A stretch of DNA of 64,000 bases from Cladophialophora immunda (Eukaryota > Ascomycota > Eurotiomycetes > Chaetothyriales > Herpotrichiellaceae). Both the position numbers and the translations under genes were made by a program. Of the stretch, positions 12,324 through 23,024 are shown piece by piece (the stretch's first letter is position 1; each line of letters opens with the position of its first letter). The notes beneath the pieces are model-generated. The model was not told the DNA's origin, did not search any database, and saw only the letters and a program-made list of their open reading frames with translations. Location: assembly GCF_000835495.1 (NCBI RefSeq), contig NW_015622543.1, positions 1 through 64,000 of the forward strand, read 5' to 3'.

Positions 12324-12419
12324 TAATTAATAGATTACGCTAATACTTAGAAATCTAACTATATACACTCGTAAAATATATCTTAACCCTAATAATACTC
12401 GAAAAAACGATCGAATTTT

Positions 12420-12470
12420 ACGGTAGGTACTAAGAGATATTCGACTTTAAATTTCCTTAGTACCTATCGT
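12420..12470. repeat. Inverted repeat at the edge of the AT-rich block
   Basis: ACGGTAGGTACTAAG (12,420-12,434) and CTTAGTACCTATCGT (12,456-12,470) are inverted copies with one mismatch and a 21 bp AT-rich loop. The right arm ends within a few bases of the change to normal composition, so this may be the terminus of the element that was silenced. Confidence 0.6.
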
Positions 12471-13174
12471 ATAAAAAATCTTGGTATCCTTCGATGGGTA
12501 CCATTGAGCACATTAGTAGGCAATAAAGTTGTATAGAGCGAGAGCAACTGACTGCTTTCCTGTGTTCTTCGGCTCTTTCTCCGGTGATCAGTCGGGTTTT
12601 CTTCCTCGCCCTTGTTTCGGGCTGAATAGTTCCGTTTACCTGTGGTCATTCAGTTAGGTTGAATTCCAAATGATGAAAGGTGTTTCCTACGACTCGAACG
12701 ATCAAGCTTGGCCTGCTGGCGGCCAGCTTTGTCGTGATATTTTTGCGCTCCGCCTGTGTCCTGTTTTGCAATACTGGCTGCCATATCTATTGGGATGAGT
12801 GGAATGGAGGACAAGTCCACCATGTATAGCACACACAGAAAACTGAAACTGAACAAGCCTGGTCGCAGGCTGCTCTTGAAAGCTGCGGAGAACCAACGAT
12901 CTGCTTTCAGCTGCCGACACGTTGAAACTCACGAGCACCTAAAAGCTTGGCGGCCACGAAGCAGCCAATCATGACTGGGAACAGGCCTAGCCGCTGGCTG
13001 CTACGTCATGGGGATTTTTTGGCGTCTCTTCTTGGTCCATGAAACTGCTTCAAAACATGTGATTGCAAATGACTCAATTCGCCATAAGCCTTGTTGCAAC
13101 CATTCCATCCACACGGTGTGAGAGTGCTGCACAGCCGTATTGCAGGGCAGACAGAATGTCGGTTGATCCCAAGG
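12471..13174. other. Boundary region, no confident gene
   Basis: Composition is ordinary here. Several short overlapping frames exist on both strands (for example 12,650-12,938 minus), but none resembles a known protein or forms a convincing spliced model. The missing 3' half of the neighbouring dioxygenase was looked for here and not found. Confidence 0.5.
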
Positions 13175-13665
13175 GCTCACCTATCATCACGATGAAGATC
13201 CTGTTGTCGCGATCCTGGAGCAATTTGGAAGCCAAAGGTACCGGCTAGGATTGGTTTTGAGACGAAATGTGCTCGTTTCTCTCCATACCACGGTCGATAG
13301 GTACTGGTTAGGATCTCGTTGGCAGCATCGATCCAGAGCTTATTTGTTGCCAAATCGACACATCCGTCGGAAACACCCAAAAGGCCAGTTGCACGACGAG
13401 TGGTTGTGGGAAAGAAGCCTGATTCATCGGGGATGTCTGTCTCAAACACTGGTTTCAGCTCTTTGCGGATGCGAGTGACGATGTCCTTATCGGCGAGGCC
13501 AGTAATCACAACACCGCCATCTCGACGGATGAGTTCGACGACTTTGGCACAGGTGGTGGATGGATCATCAACTGCCAAACGTTTAAGCTGCGGGTGGTTG
13601 GAAGTGGTACGAAGCTTCTGTGCCGGACAGGACGCCTGTTGAGTGATGGTAGTGATGGCTGCCAT
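13175..13665 (-). pseudogene. Phytanoyl-CoA dioxygenase-like gene, 3'-truncated
   Basis: An ATG at 13,665 opens a frame of about 162 residues that reads like the N-terminal half of fungal PhyH-family Fe(II)/2-oxoglutarate dioxygenases. The segment GTFGFQIAPGSRQQDLHRDD contains the HxD iron-binding pair at its end. A good donor (GTGAGC) follows immediately at about 13,174. Downstream I find no exon carrying the second iron-binding His, the 2-oxoglutarate-binding Arg or the rest of the barrel; family members are usually around 300 residues. The gene ends about 0.7 kb from the AT-rich block, so loss of the 3' half during subtelomeric rearrangement is the simplest reading (inference). A distant 3' exon that I missed is the alternative. 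The substrate cannot be deduced. Confidence 0.6.
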
Positions 13666-15927
13666 TGCAGCTCCAAATCTTAGACAGGTTCCAACCTGGT
13701 TTTCTCCCCGTCCGATTCTAACCTGTTGTGTTACAGACTGCGTCGTGAGCAGAGTTATTTATCTACACAATATGTTTCATTATACCTACAACGACGGAGC
13801 CGTCAGGTGCAGCCGCTCTTCTCCTACCTTCACTACGTATGGGATTGCTTAGGGACTTCCCCCATTTTGACCCAGCCGTTCTCAGCAATTTCGATACTAT
13901 TCAGACTTTCTGCGATCTAGTTAAAATCCATCGAATGCGCACGGGAGCTCAGACGCCATGTCCGCCAATTTGGCTGGCTGAAGGTTCACACCAACACGAC
14001 TGGCTATCGCATTTCTCACTCGAACCCTACACATTGGGCAAGGACTGCGGAGAAAGCCTACCCAGAGGCTCGTTATCTTTAGTTCCTTATTCACTTCGAC
14101 ACGCTGCCATGGGGGTCTAGGCACGGGCTAGAACGCCGCGACCCAATAGCAGAAGTGGAGTGTTTTTCGCCCTCCCAAAACCCCCTTCGAAGCGGTAAAG
14201 CCTGTAAGCAGGGTTGCTCTATTCTGCGGCGACCCAAACATCCAGCATACTGATCCTTCGAATTATCTGTTTTGTGATTTGTTAGCTTGCGCCAATGTCC
14301 TCGTCAAAACCTAGGCGTCGGGACGGAAGAGACTCTACCATAATCAGCTTCACTCCTGATCTCTGGGCGGCAGCTTATCATGCTTTCTTAACATGTTTGC
14401 GCAGTCTGGTTGGCCACTTAGAACAAAAATAATCGGAGGGTGGCTGCGGTGAGCACTGGCCGCTCGAATGGCGGATCAAGCCATGGTTTGCCCAGTACGC
14501 AGTATATATGCTACCATGATATTCCCGTAAAGTTTGAAGCATTAGCCACTTCGACAACGATCAATCTTTATCTGTTGATCATTCGAGCCTGAGTGTGACC
14601 AGAAATCATAACGCCAGCTTCGTGACCTTCCTATCTCGCCACCATAAAATGGACCGCGAAGACGTCTCCCCCCCTAAAACGCAGCGTATAGAGGACAATA
14701 GGGGAAAGAATATCTTCCTGGCTCCTCAACACACTATAGATCTAAATCAATCGCTGGTGCGCTCTTTCCTTTCTGTGATCATTCGCTCCCCTGTTGACGG
14801 ATACATGCCATAGAACTGTTCTGCCTCACGAAAAGCTCTGCACATGACCCCTCTTTCGCTATATACTCTACTGGTCTTTGCCATGTGAGTCGTCCATCAT
14901 CTACGATAGTGCTCATGCGAGAGTTGTGCTTGAAATGTTCTTCGGGATTTTCAGTGAAATTTACCAAGATGATTCTCCAGTCTCAAGGGACATTGCATCG
15001 CATTTATAAGCGTTGGTTTCATGGCATGCCGGTACCGGTTAAGGCACCATTCCCCCAACTAATCTTACAGGGGTCGGCACTGACTCTGGCCAATTCTAAC
15101 GCTTGCTCCACTGCTCATAAGGTTTTCTATATAATGCTCCTGACATACTAGATCACTTCAGGATATTACTTCTTCATCCATACAGTGATATTTCTATGTT
15201 TAGATGCCTCAGAAACAGTCCTATCCGATATGATGGCTACATTTAATGACCAACAGCACCCCATTCTGCGCCATCCACCGCTGTCTCAACTCGTCTCCTT
15301 CTACGACATCACTACGTTGATCTGGCTTCAGCCATGCTCTTTGCTTTCTCCTATCTCCATATTATGAGCGACAAGGGCAGTGGCCATCACATGCCTTCGA
15401 CATCACCCAACTGCTACCGGCTCCATCCTGATCCGATACCTCTCGGCACATTGACTTGCCTTCATCAGTCGGTCACGTTGTCGGGGCTGACCGCATGTAG
15501 GTCGTACTGTTGCTATGGACGAAAAACATCCAGAGAGCCGCGCTAAAGAGACAACGATCCAGGCTTGGCATTGAACAGATCCAGATTTTGCAGCTGCTGG
15601 ACGTCCTGTTTCAGGAAGAAGTCATATTAGTGAAGAAATGATGAGATGAGGATATGTAACTCAACTATGTCGACGTGGTCACCTGGGGATAAAGTCTCGA
15701 GCCAGAGAACCATCTTGTCTACCCACCAGAAAAGTCGGAAAGAGGATCAATATCTATCTAGTCCTCAGGCTTCAATCCAAACTGCATTAGATTCCGGACT
15801 ATCTGTCTCCACAGAATTTCCTGCCATCGGATGACCAGGGAGAGATGACTGTTTCCAAGCCACCGAGACCTCTACCGCCGCCTTGAAACTTGGAGCTTTG
15901 CTTATGTTAAGACAGAAACACAATGCC
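13666..15927. other. 2.3 kb intergenic region
   Basis: Only short, unrelated frames on both strands. I see no spliced gene, repeat or RNA gene that I can support. Confidence 0.5.
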
Positions 15928-17649
15928 TCAGGAATTTTGGACCATTCGCTCGAGACGCCTCAGGAGGCCATCAGGCTCTGCAACTCCTTGACTAGCGATG
16001 GCATTGGCACGATCCTGCTTGTCGGCAACTGCGTAGATGCGCAGTTCGTCAGCATTCCCAGATGGCCGGAAGTGAGCGACATCTCCATTGCTAAAGATCA
16101 TGCGGACTCCATCAGTGTAGTTCAGGCGGGCGATTGTGCCGAAGCCGGCCTCGGAGCTAAACACAGACTGGAGGCGTTGACGCATCTGGTCGAGGTGCTC
16201 AGCTTGTGGTTTTGTGGCTTGCATAATGGCTCTATTGGAATCGTAGATGAGCAGCCGATTTTGATTGTCGGGGTCAAAGGAGATCTCCTGCATTCCGGGA
16301 AGAGGAGGGGAAAATTTCTCTATAATCCTCATGCTCGTCGATCGAGGAAACTTCCGAATCAATGATGCCTTGCTGAACCGCTGAGGCAGCGTCGAGAAAA
16401 GTTCTGAGAGTGTGATCTGGCGTTGATGCGCGGCGAATAAAGCACACAGGAGTGGCAGCACTGCGTCTCTTGTCGGGAGCGCAGCGAGCGTTTTGCCATT
16501 GCGGTTAACATCAGAGCCAGTCAAGAACCCGCCGTTGGCTTCCCATCCGCAGACTCGAGAACGACCGTTTTGAGTGGAGTGTTGCATGCCGGCGATCACA
16601 TAAGGGCTTCCAATTTTGGTTTTCGCCTCAGTGACATTGGCTAGTAGACCACGGTCAATAGCATCATTGGTACTGATCGGAACAACAATGGAGTCGGCAC
16701 CCAGAAACTCGGCGACAATCATACCGAGCAAGTCGCCCCCAAAGAAACGAAGCTTGTCTCCTGCCGGAGCCATAATGAGTGGGCGATCGCTGTCTCCATC
16801 CGTGGAAACAACGGCGTCAAAGGATCCACCAGCATTGTCGTACAGACTTTTGACTGTGTCAAACTGGGGCTTGTCAATAGCTTCTGTGTCAATTGGAACA
16901 AACGTATCGCTTCTTCCAGCGGCAGTGACCTTGGCTCCAAGCAATTGAAGGATTTCAACGAGAATATCGCGACCGACGGCGGAGTGTTGGTACACGAGGA
17001 GCTTCATCCCGGAGAGCGTCTCGCCCTTGAAGAAATCGAGGTAGCGTTGGATATAAGTAGTTTTGCCTTCGGGTATGGCCAATGGAAGGTCACCTGACAC
17101 TTGACGAAACGCGCCCTGGTGATCGAAGATAGACTCTGTGTACGGTTGGTCAAGAAGTTCCTCACGAGTGATCTTGACCGCTTCATTGATTGGCAGCTCG
17201 TTCTTCTTCAAGAGCTCACCCTTGGAGGTGTTGAGTTTGTACCCATTGCGGTCAAAAGGGATATGGCTGCCAGTGACCATGATGCTTCCCTTACCATGCT
17301 TTAAAGCATAGTATGTAAGAGCAGGGGTTGGGATCGCGCCAAGATTGATAGGTAGCATATCACTGTCCCTTAAAGCTTGTTCCACAGCCTGACAAAGTGC
17401 GCCCCGCTGGTTCTCAACGTAAGCCGTCGAGCTCGGGCGAAGGTCATGAGCATAGTAGAAGTCGTCACCAGCTTGAATTCCGCCATCGCTGAGAGGCAGA
17501 GATTTCAGATAACGGATTTCGGCGACGACATTGGTATATATCTCGAGCTGGGTCAAATGTATTACTTCGCCCCGGCGACCACTTGTGCCGAATTTCAAGG
17601 GCTGAGGTTGGTAGCTGAGTCGCGTGCGGAGGGTATCAGTACTAGACAT
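15928..17649 (-). CDS. Alpha-D-phosphohexomutase (phosphomannomutase/phosphoglucomutase-like)
   Basis: An intronless 573-residue protein with all signature sites of the phosphohexomutase superfamily. These are the phosphoserine loop TGSHIP (residues 126-131, Ser128), the metal loop DGDSDR (284-289), a sugar-recognition loop GWEANGG (368-374) and a C-terminal phosphate-binding loop RPSGNADELR (528-537). The family moves phosphate between C1 and C6 of hexoses through a bisphosphate intermediate, in the cytosol. The layout resembles bacterial phosphomannomutase/phosphoglucomutase enzymes; the usual fungal phosphomannomutase (Sec53/PMM type) is a shorter, unrelated HAD-fold protein. It is therefore probably an extra enzyme, and bacterial ancestry is possible but unproven. 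It begins at an ATG; the neighbouring transporter is also on the minus strand. Confidence 0.88.
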   Translation of the reverse strand: MSSTDTLRTRLSYQPQPLKFGTSGRRGEVIHLTQLEIYTNVVAEIRYLKSLPLSDGGIQAGDDFYYAHDLRPSSTAYVENQRGALCQAVEQALRDSDMLPINLGAIPTPALTYYALKHGKGSIMVTGSHIPFDRNGYKLNTSKGELLKKNELPINEAVKITREELLDQPYTESIFDHQGAFRQVSGDLPLAIPEGKTTYIQRYLDFFKGETLSGMKLLVYQHSAVGRDILVEILQLLGAKVTAAGRSDTFVPIDTEAIDKPQFDTVKSLYDNAGGSFDAVVSTDGDSDRPLIMAPAGDKLRFFGGDLLGMIVAEFLGADSIVVPISTNDAIDRGLLANVTEAKTKIGSPYVIAGMQHSTQNGRSRVCGWEANGGFLTGSDVNRNGKTLAALPTRDAVLPLLCALFAAHQRQITLSELFSTLPQRFSKASLIRKFPRSTSMRIIEKFSPPLPGMQEISFDPDNQNRLLIYDSNRAIMQATKPQAEHLDQMRQRLQSVFSSEAGFGTIARLNYTDGVRMIFSNGDVAHFRPSGNADELRIYAVADKQDRANAIASQGVAEPDGLLRRLERMVQNS

Positions 17650-18156
17650 ATTCGTGGAAGTTCAAGTGCTGCTGTCACTCCGGTAGATGATACAACCGTT
17701 ATAGTCGATACCACAGCTACTTGATTGTGACAGTAAAATTGGAAGCCAGTGACAGACGTCAAGGATTGGATGAGGCCTCGGCGGGATAGGTGTGAAGAAT
17801 AGTATGATCCGTCCGCTGATAGAACTCCTTGTTAACAATGATAGATGGAAAGTTGATATCCGAATTATTGAGAGAATAATTAAGCGGGGACTTTGCCGAT
17901 GGTATTGAGTGTTCAGAACAAGTTGCAGTATCAGAAGATCCTTCCACCTTGTGGAGTAGAGATTGAGAGGCCAGGCTGTTCATCGTCCTCATTGGGAAAT
18001 CAACCCGCTCAGGGGTGCCGCACAAGTTATTCCGACTACGGGTGGAGTATTGGCCAAGCCACTCATAAATAATCTATAGCTGCCTTTGTGGCTTTGCCTG
18101 AGATGCCCGCACCTATTGTGACCATTGCGTTTTCACTGCATTCGTTGATTGAGTTT
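17650..18156. other. Intergenic region
   Basis: About 0.5 kb between the transporter stop and the mutase start, both on the minus strand, so it should hold the mutase promoter. No motif stands out. Confidence 0.5.
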
Positions 18157-19950
18157 CTAGTGCACTGCGAACTTAGACCGAGCACGAAGCTTCTTACCGA
18201 AGATGTAGATGGCCGTAGTTCCAAAAATCCCGGCACAACTCAAGCCACCAAGAAGGGATACGCCCCGATGAACACCCAGGTTAATGAAGAGTGGTCTCGC
18301 AAAGACGACTGCCCCGCCAGCAATACCCGACCTCCATATCGAGTTTCCTGCGAAGAGAGACGCCGCGTACTGAGGATACGAGAAGGGGATGTAGATAAAG
18401 AGCGACTGCATCGTGAAGTAGTGACCGATCGTAAAGATACCCACGCCAAGAAGCGGTACAGACCAGTGGATATTCGAGTCGGAAGTCCAAGTGAACGTAA
18501 ATAGTCCGACCGGTAGTAGGAATGAACCCACAATTGCAGGGACGAGGCGGTGTTCTTGCTCTCGCAGGCCGTTTTTGATGTTGTCGGGCACCATATAGAA
18601 GTAGAGATACGATGAATAAGCCATAATAGCGACGGTGACACCAATTAAGCATGAAACGAATGCTAAACCGGTTTGACCAAGATCGAAGCCGTAGAACGGC
18701 GGGAAGACCAGCGGAAAGACTTCGAAGAAGGTGTAGAAAACGCCGTAGAAGTAGCCGGTGTACAAATTGACGAAGAATATTGAAGGATCCTTAAACATAA
18801 TCTCCATCGGTCGGATCAGTGCATCGGTGAGTATTTTTGAGGCCTTCATGTGGCGTTGATCGATCTCGCTCTGAGACTGTAGCCTTGTATCGCCTGTTAA
18901 ATTGCGCAATCGGCGTGCTCGTCGTAGCAGGATGTTCTGCGATGATGTCTCCGGCATAAGAACCAGGAGAATCACTAGGACTGGTGATGCCATCCAAACA
19001 ACCTCCCACATTGGCCATCTCCAACCTTTGGCCATGGCAGCGAAGCCGCCGATAATCGGGCCAATGGCTGGCCCGCCCCAGGCTGAGAATACCCACCACA
19101 GCAAGCCGTAGGGGATGTAGATCAAGGTAAACATGTCGCCTATTGTCGCGCCTCCATTGGCTAAGGCAGGACTTCCGAAGAAACCCAGCCAGAATCGCAA
19201 AACTAGAAGTCCGCCGAAGCTATTTACCACAGGAGGTCCGAAAGACAGTGCCCAGAAAACAAGGAACGTCAGCCAGTAAACCGGGTTCCTTCCGATGATC
19301 GGGATTTCGGTCAATGGAGAGAATAACAGATCTCCGATGCCGTATGCTAGTACATAGAGCCCGAGCCCGAGTGAGGTTGCAACTGGACTGACTCCGAAAT
19401 GTAGAACCAGCCCAGGCTCCGAAGCAGCGAAGATGGGACCGGCGCAATAGACTGTGAATGTGTAAAGAGCGAGAATGAAGACGACGGAGCATTTCTTGAA
19501 AGTCGACCAGTTCTGTGGATTTGCTGGGTCGTCGGTGGTGTACCAATCCACGAGAATTAGGTTGTCAGCCGTTGTCTGGGGAACAATTGGGATTGAATTG
19601 GTCCGCTCAATAGCAATTGTCATCTCAGCTCGCAATCGTTCGTTACTGTAGGGTGCGGTGTGGGTGGTGCTTGCGGTTATAGTCCTTCCCAACATCTCCA
19701 TATCGCGGTCTTCATGTTCGTGTGGTCGTGGTCGAGAAGTGAGATCGTTGGCTAGTACAGCTGTATGCTCATTTTCAGACTCTGAACCCTCCTTATCTTT
19801 GAATCCGGGCTCCTTGTCAGCCTTGAGCAGCGCGATGTACTGTGGCGGCAGCTCGAAGCCAGGTTCCTCTTCGGGGTAGCTGAACAACTTCCCTCGAGAG
19901 AGGAAACGGAACATCTGCCCCAGAGGGGCCTCTCTGATCATTTCGCGCAT
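18157..19950 (-). CDS. MFS drug:H+ antiporter, DHA1 family
   Basis: An intronless plasma-membrane exporter of 597 residues. I start it at the ATG at 19,950 (MREMIREAPLGQMFRF). The frame stays open further upstream, but only with non-ATG codons (GTG at 20,040). A cytosolic N-terminal region with PEEEPGFELP and a polar linker precedes about twelve hydrophobic segments. Visible family marks are VDWYTTDDPANPQNWS just before the first helix and LRFWLGFFGSPALANGGATIGD in the 12-TM multidrug antiporter style. This matches the fungal Caf5/Flr1/Mdr1-type group, which exports drugs or secondary metabolites by proton exchange. The substrate is unknown. Sharing a strand with the mutase does not show functional linkage. 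Confidence 0.85.
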   Translation of the reverse strand: MREMIREAPLGQMFRFLSRGKLFSYPEEEPGFELPPQYIALLKADKEPGFKDKEGSESENEHTAVLANDLTSRPRPHEHEDRDMEMLGRTITASTTHTAPYSNERLRAEMTIAIERTNSIPIVPQTTADNLILVDWYTTDDPANPQNWSTFKKCSVVFILALYTFTVYCAGPIFAASEPGLVLHFGVSPVATSLGLGLYVLAYGIGDLLFSPLTEIPIIGRNPVYWLTFLVFWALSFGPPVVNSFGGLLVLRFWLGFFGSPALANGGATIGDMFTLIYIPYGLLWWVFSAWGGPAIGPIIGGFAAMAKGWRWPMWEVVWMASPVLVILLVLMPETSSQNILLRRARRLRNLTGDTRLQSQSEIDQRHMKASKILTDALIRPMEIMFKDPSIFFVNLYTGYFYGVFYTFFEVFPLVFPPFYGFDLGQTGLAFVSCLIGVTVAIMAYSSYLYFYMVPDNIKNGLREQEHRLVPAIVGSFLLPVGLFTFTWTSDSNIHWSVPLLGVGIFTIGHYFTMQSLFIYIPFSYPQYAASLFAGNSIWRSGIAGGAVVFARPLFINLGVHRGVSLLGGLSCAGIFGTTAIYIFGKKLRARSKFAVH

Positions 19951-21174
19951 ATCTTTTCTCAGTTCACAACAAAACCTGGCAACGGGGCCAATTTTCTGCT
20001 TCAGGTGGTGCGATGGTGCGATGGTGTTGGATGCTGCCACACGAGAGCAGTCAAGTGACTTCCTTATCAGTAGAAGTAGAGAAGATAGAATGCTTTGGTC
20101 TCGAGAAAGGATCTGGTTGTTGTTGAGACGAAGAGTTATCCGTAAAGCTTCATTGAAGACCTGTTCACTTATTAAATAAGTCTACAAGCTGATTCATTCC
20201 GGGTTAAGTTACCAATTCGGGTCCTTTCGAACTCAACGCACCTCATGACTAAGCCTTGCACGTAATATGTCATCTATAAGTCAGTAGGAAGCCAGGAAGA
20301 TGAGTCCTGCACAGCACTGTTGAAGGGGGAATACCGATGTAGCGGGACACAATAGCAGATGAAGAACGACAAAGCGCAAAGGTGTGTAGTAAAACGATAC
20401 GACCCATCGTTGATAATCAGCCTGGTTGGGTATCCACCAAGGTGTCAACTAGAATATCCGAGGATTGTGTCGAAGTCGAGGGCCACATTACGATATCCTC
20501 TTGCGGTCGAAAAATCTGAATGACAGGGTTTTCGAGATCGAGCGATATTGAAACTGGAGGAACATGCGGGTGCGGACCAGGGTGTAGGGCTAAGCCGCGG
20601 ACCAGGGTAAGCAGTAGGGTGCGGACCAGGATGTCTTTGTGCTTATCATCCACGCTAAATAGCTTGACAAGTAGGCAATAAGCCAATGGTGAAGCTAGGC
20701 GAGCGGGATTGTGGTTAGAGGACAGCGGTAAGAGGTGGAGAGATATCTCGGCTCAGTCTGGTGTTCGGCACATATCCACCGATCCAAAGCCAGTTTTCTT
20801 GAGTCTACATGTTTGACCCAATTCACTCCTTCTCACCACCTCTTCAACCTTCGTTACCCTTCGCTTGCCTCTCTAGGCTTTCATTGCCGTTGGCAGCATA
20901 CGTAGCGACTCATTTCTAATAGACTTTCGTCATGACAGATAACCATTCTATTCCAGACTTTGCGAACCTTCTGTTGTGAGACCCATATTACACGTACATC
21001 CGGGTCACTTGAATGAGCCTCGCGCAACCATCCCATTCCTGTTTCGAACCCTCCAACCCTACTGTTCACTGAGAACTTCACAACCAGTCGGTACCTCTGC
21101 AGGCTGTGGCACCAATAATCAGAAACGGGTTTGCGGACAAGGCATTATTGTCCGCCCATCCTCCGCCTGGCGCG
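19951..21174. other. 1.2 kb divergent intergenic region
   Basis: Lies between the minus-strand exporter and the plus-strand regulator and should contain both promoters. Apart from the repeated GCGGACCAGG motif (listed separately) I see no gene; the 89-residue frame at 20,417-20,686 (minus) covers these repeats and is not convincing. Confidence 0.5.
20572..20630. promoter_or_regulatory. Three direct copies of GCGGACCAGG
   Basis: GCGGACCAGG begins at 20,572, 20,597 and 20,621 in the same orientation, 24-25 bp apart. A fourth copy, GCGGACCAGGG, lies at 23,335-23,345 between the regulator and the dehydrogenase. CGG cores are typical contacts of Zn2Cys6 proteins, so the array could be a regulator site upstream of the exporter and regulator genes. 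This is inference. Confidence 0.4.
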
Positions 21175-23024
21175 ATGAATGCCTGTGCTTCTTGCAAGTA
21201 TGGGAAGCGGAAATGTAACAAAGCTCGACCATCATGCTCCAATTGTCTTCGGTGCGTTCTCAGGTCTAAACGAGCTGGAGGTTCCCTGCAGAGGTTTTTT
21301 TTTGGACTAATTCCGAGCCAGCCTGAGGAGAACCTGCATTTACACGGAAGATTTCGTCCAGTCGCATTTTACTACTCCCCTGACTAGTAGTCATCCTCAG
21401 TCTTTGCTGCGCAGTCCTCCCTCTTCTGCACCATTGTCCCAAATCAGCCTTGCCAACCAAGAAAACCCACGGCAGTCCATGTTAGCTCTGGCGATGCAAA
21501 TAATTGGCTCGCTCGAAGTAAGGTATCCTCCTCATCAAATCTGGCCCCATTTAATTCTTCCTTGACGGCGGAACCCCCGGCTGTACTGTTTTCCTATATG
21601 TCTCTGTGACTGGCGAGTCGCTAGGCTGTATCAACGCTGGCTCTGACATGCATCCAGACCATGCAAGCAATCTCGGCCAATTTCTTCACTGGCACTCACC
21701 AGCGAATCTCTGCACTATCCAAAATCAGATTCTACCGAAATTTCCCATCCCTGAGCACCTTACCAGCTGCAGACTTCGCAACACTATGCCTAAGTATTCT
21801 TCTTGTTCAGCAGCTGCCCTCAGGGAAGGCAACGCAAGTGCAATCGTCGCTCTACTCTAGCGTCAAGAATTTCATCACCATCCTAGAAGCTTCGGGTGAA
21901 ATTTCTCTTGATCTTGCGCATAGCAGAGTCTTGGTTGCCTTCTACGAGATGGGCCACGGTCTTCACACTGCAGCGTATGTGTCGGTGGCAGCGACTGCGC
22001 GATTAGCCCGTTCTCTTGGTCTTCACAGAAAGCCGTGGCGCTCCCTGAACCCCGAATCTGACAATCTATTATCGGAAGAGCAGAAGCGGACATGGTGGGC
22101 TATAAGTAACATGGACAGATTTATCAATCTATGCTCCGGAGATGCCTTGTTCGTAACTGGTGACTCGGAGCAATCGGATCCTCTACCGATCGAAGACTTA
22201 TTGTGGGCAGAGGGCTCAGATCTGGCTGATCTCAGCAGGTCCGTCACTACACCTCCAACCCTCGACACACCATTCAACACCAGGGTAGGCCAGATGGCCC
22301 GGGAGTGCCAAATATCTCATCTCGCGGGACGGGTGATTCGCCACGTTTTTGAGCCAATTTCAGATCGTGACTTCAATATGGAAGAAGGGCTCCAGCTCGA
22401 ACGCACCTTGACAGCCTATCTACCTCTTCTTGCCAATGAAGAGCTCGAGATAGGCAAGTATTGCGGAGCATTTGGGGTATGCAATAGGTTTGTGCATTGC
22501 GTAGCATTCCGAAAGCAAATCAGTAACGCATCTGACCCTCTCAGCGCTCTTTTCATCCTCTACGAATCCATGCTAAGCCGCTATGACGGTGACTCTTCCG
22601 ACAGAAACCGAGTCCTGCAAGCAATCAAAGAAACGTCATGGCGCGCTCTCAAATTTGCTGAAGCAACTCACGCAGATCGATTCGAGAACTATCCTATCGA
22701 AACACAGTCACCGTATCTCATTTATTCTCTATACCAAGCGGCAGTCGTACAATATCGGCTGTGGGTACAGGAATGTGATCCCGTCTACCAACGAAACCTT
22801 GAATCCCTCAAAGACATACTGAACGCTTTCACCAAAAGATGGATGATAACATGTGAGTCAATCAGCGCCCAAGAGATTAGCTCAAGTTGTGGTGATCTTG
22901 TTACCTGACCGCTACAGACCAATATCTCGAAATTCTCGATGGACTTGATGAAAGCTGGCCGCCCATCGCGCTACCTTTCCAAGGGCTTTTCATCAGTTCA
23001 GGAAGACCAAGAGTTTCATCTTGA
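21175..23024 (+). CDS. Zn2Cys6 fungal-specific transcription factor
   Basis: A nuclear regulator assembled from four exons: 21,175-21,251, 21,322-21,517, 21,625-22,852 and 22,918-23,024 (535 residues). The first intron (70 nt) lies inside the zinc cluster. After splicing, the cysteines at residues 4, 7, 14, 21, 24 and 31 give a perfect C-x2-C-x6-C-x6-C-x2-C-x6-C, whereas the unspliced frame lacks the sixth Cys. The fungal_trans domain follows, with GLHRKPWR and LSEEQKRTWWAISNMDRFINL in its conserved part. The last intron starts GTGAGT, and the final exon reads YQYLEILDGLDESWPPIALP, a usual C-terminus for this family. The ATG at 21,175 puts the cluster almost at the N-terminus; upstream extension relies on GTG. 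Same-strand dehydrogenase and transporter genes follow and may be its targets. Confidence 0.85.

Larger units (their letters stand above)
6250..12463. other. RIP-like AT-rich block without intact genes
   Basis: This 6.2 kb stretch is extremely rich in A, T and TpA and has no open frame of useful length in any of the six frames. The two copies of the internal direct repeat differ chiefly by C-to-T and G-to-A transitions, the signature of repeat-induced point mutation. Because TpA is enriched in every frame, TAG and TAA stops appear everywhere, so the original coding frame cannot be read by eye. The right edge is sharp at about 12,465. I recognise no transposon family. Confidence 0.8.

Noticed and set aside
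15883..16365. Plus-strand frame of 160 residues
   Set aside because: It lies antisense to the end of the phosphohexomutase and has no recognisable content, so it is a shadow frame.
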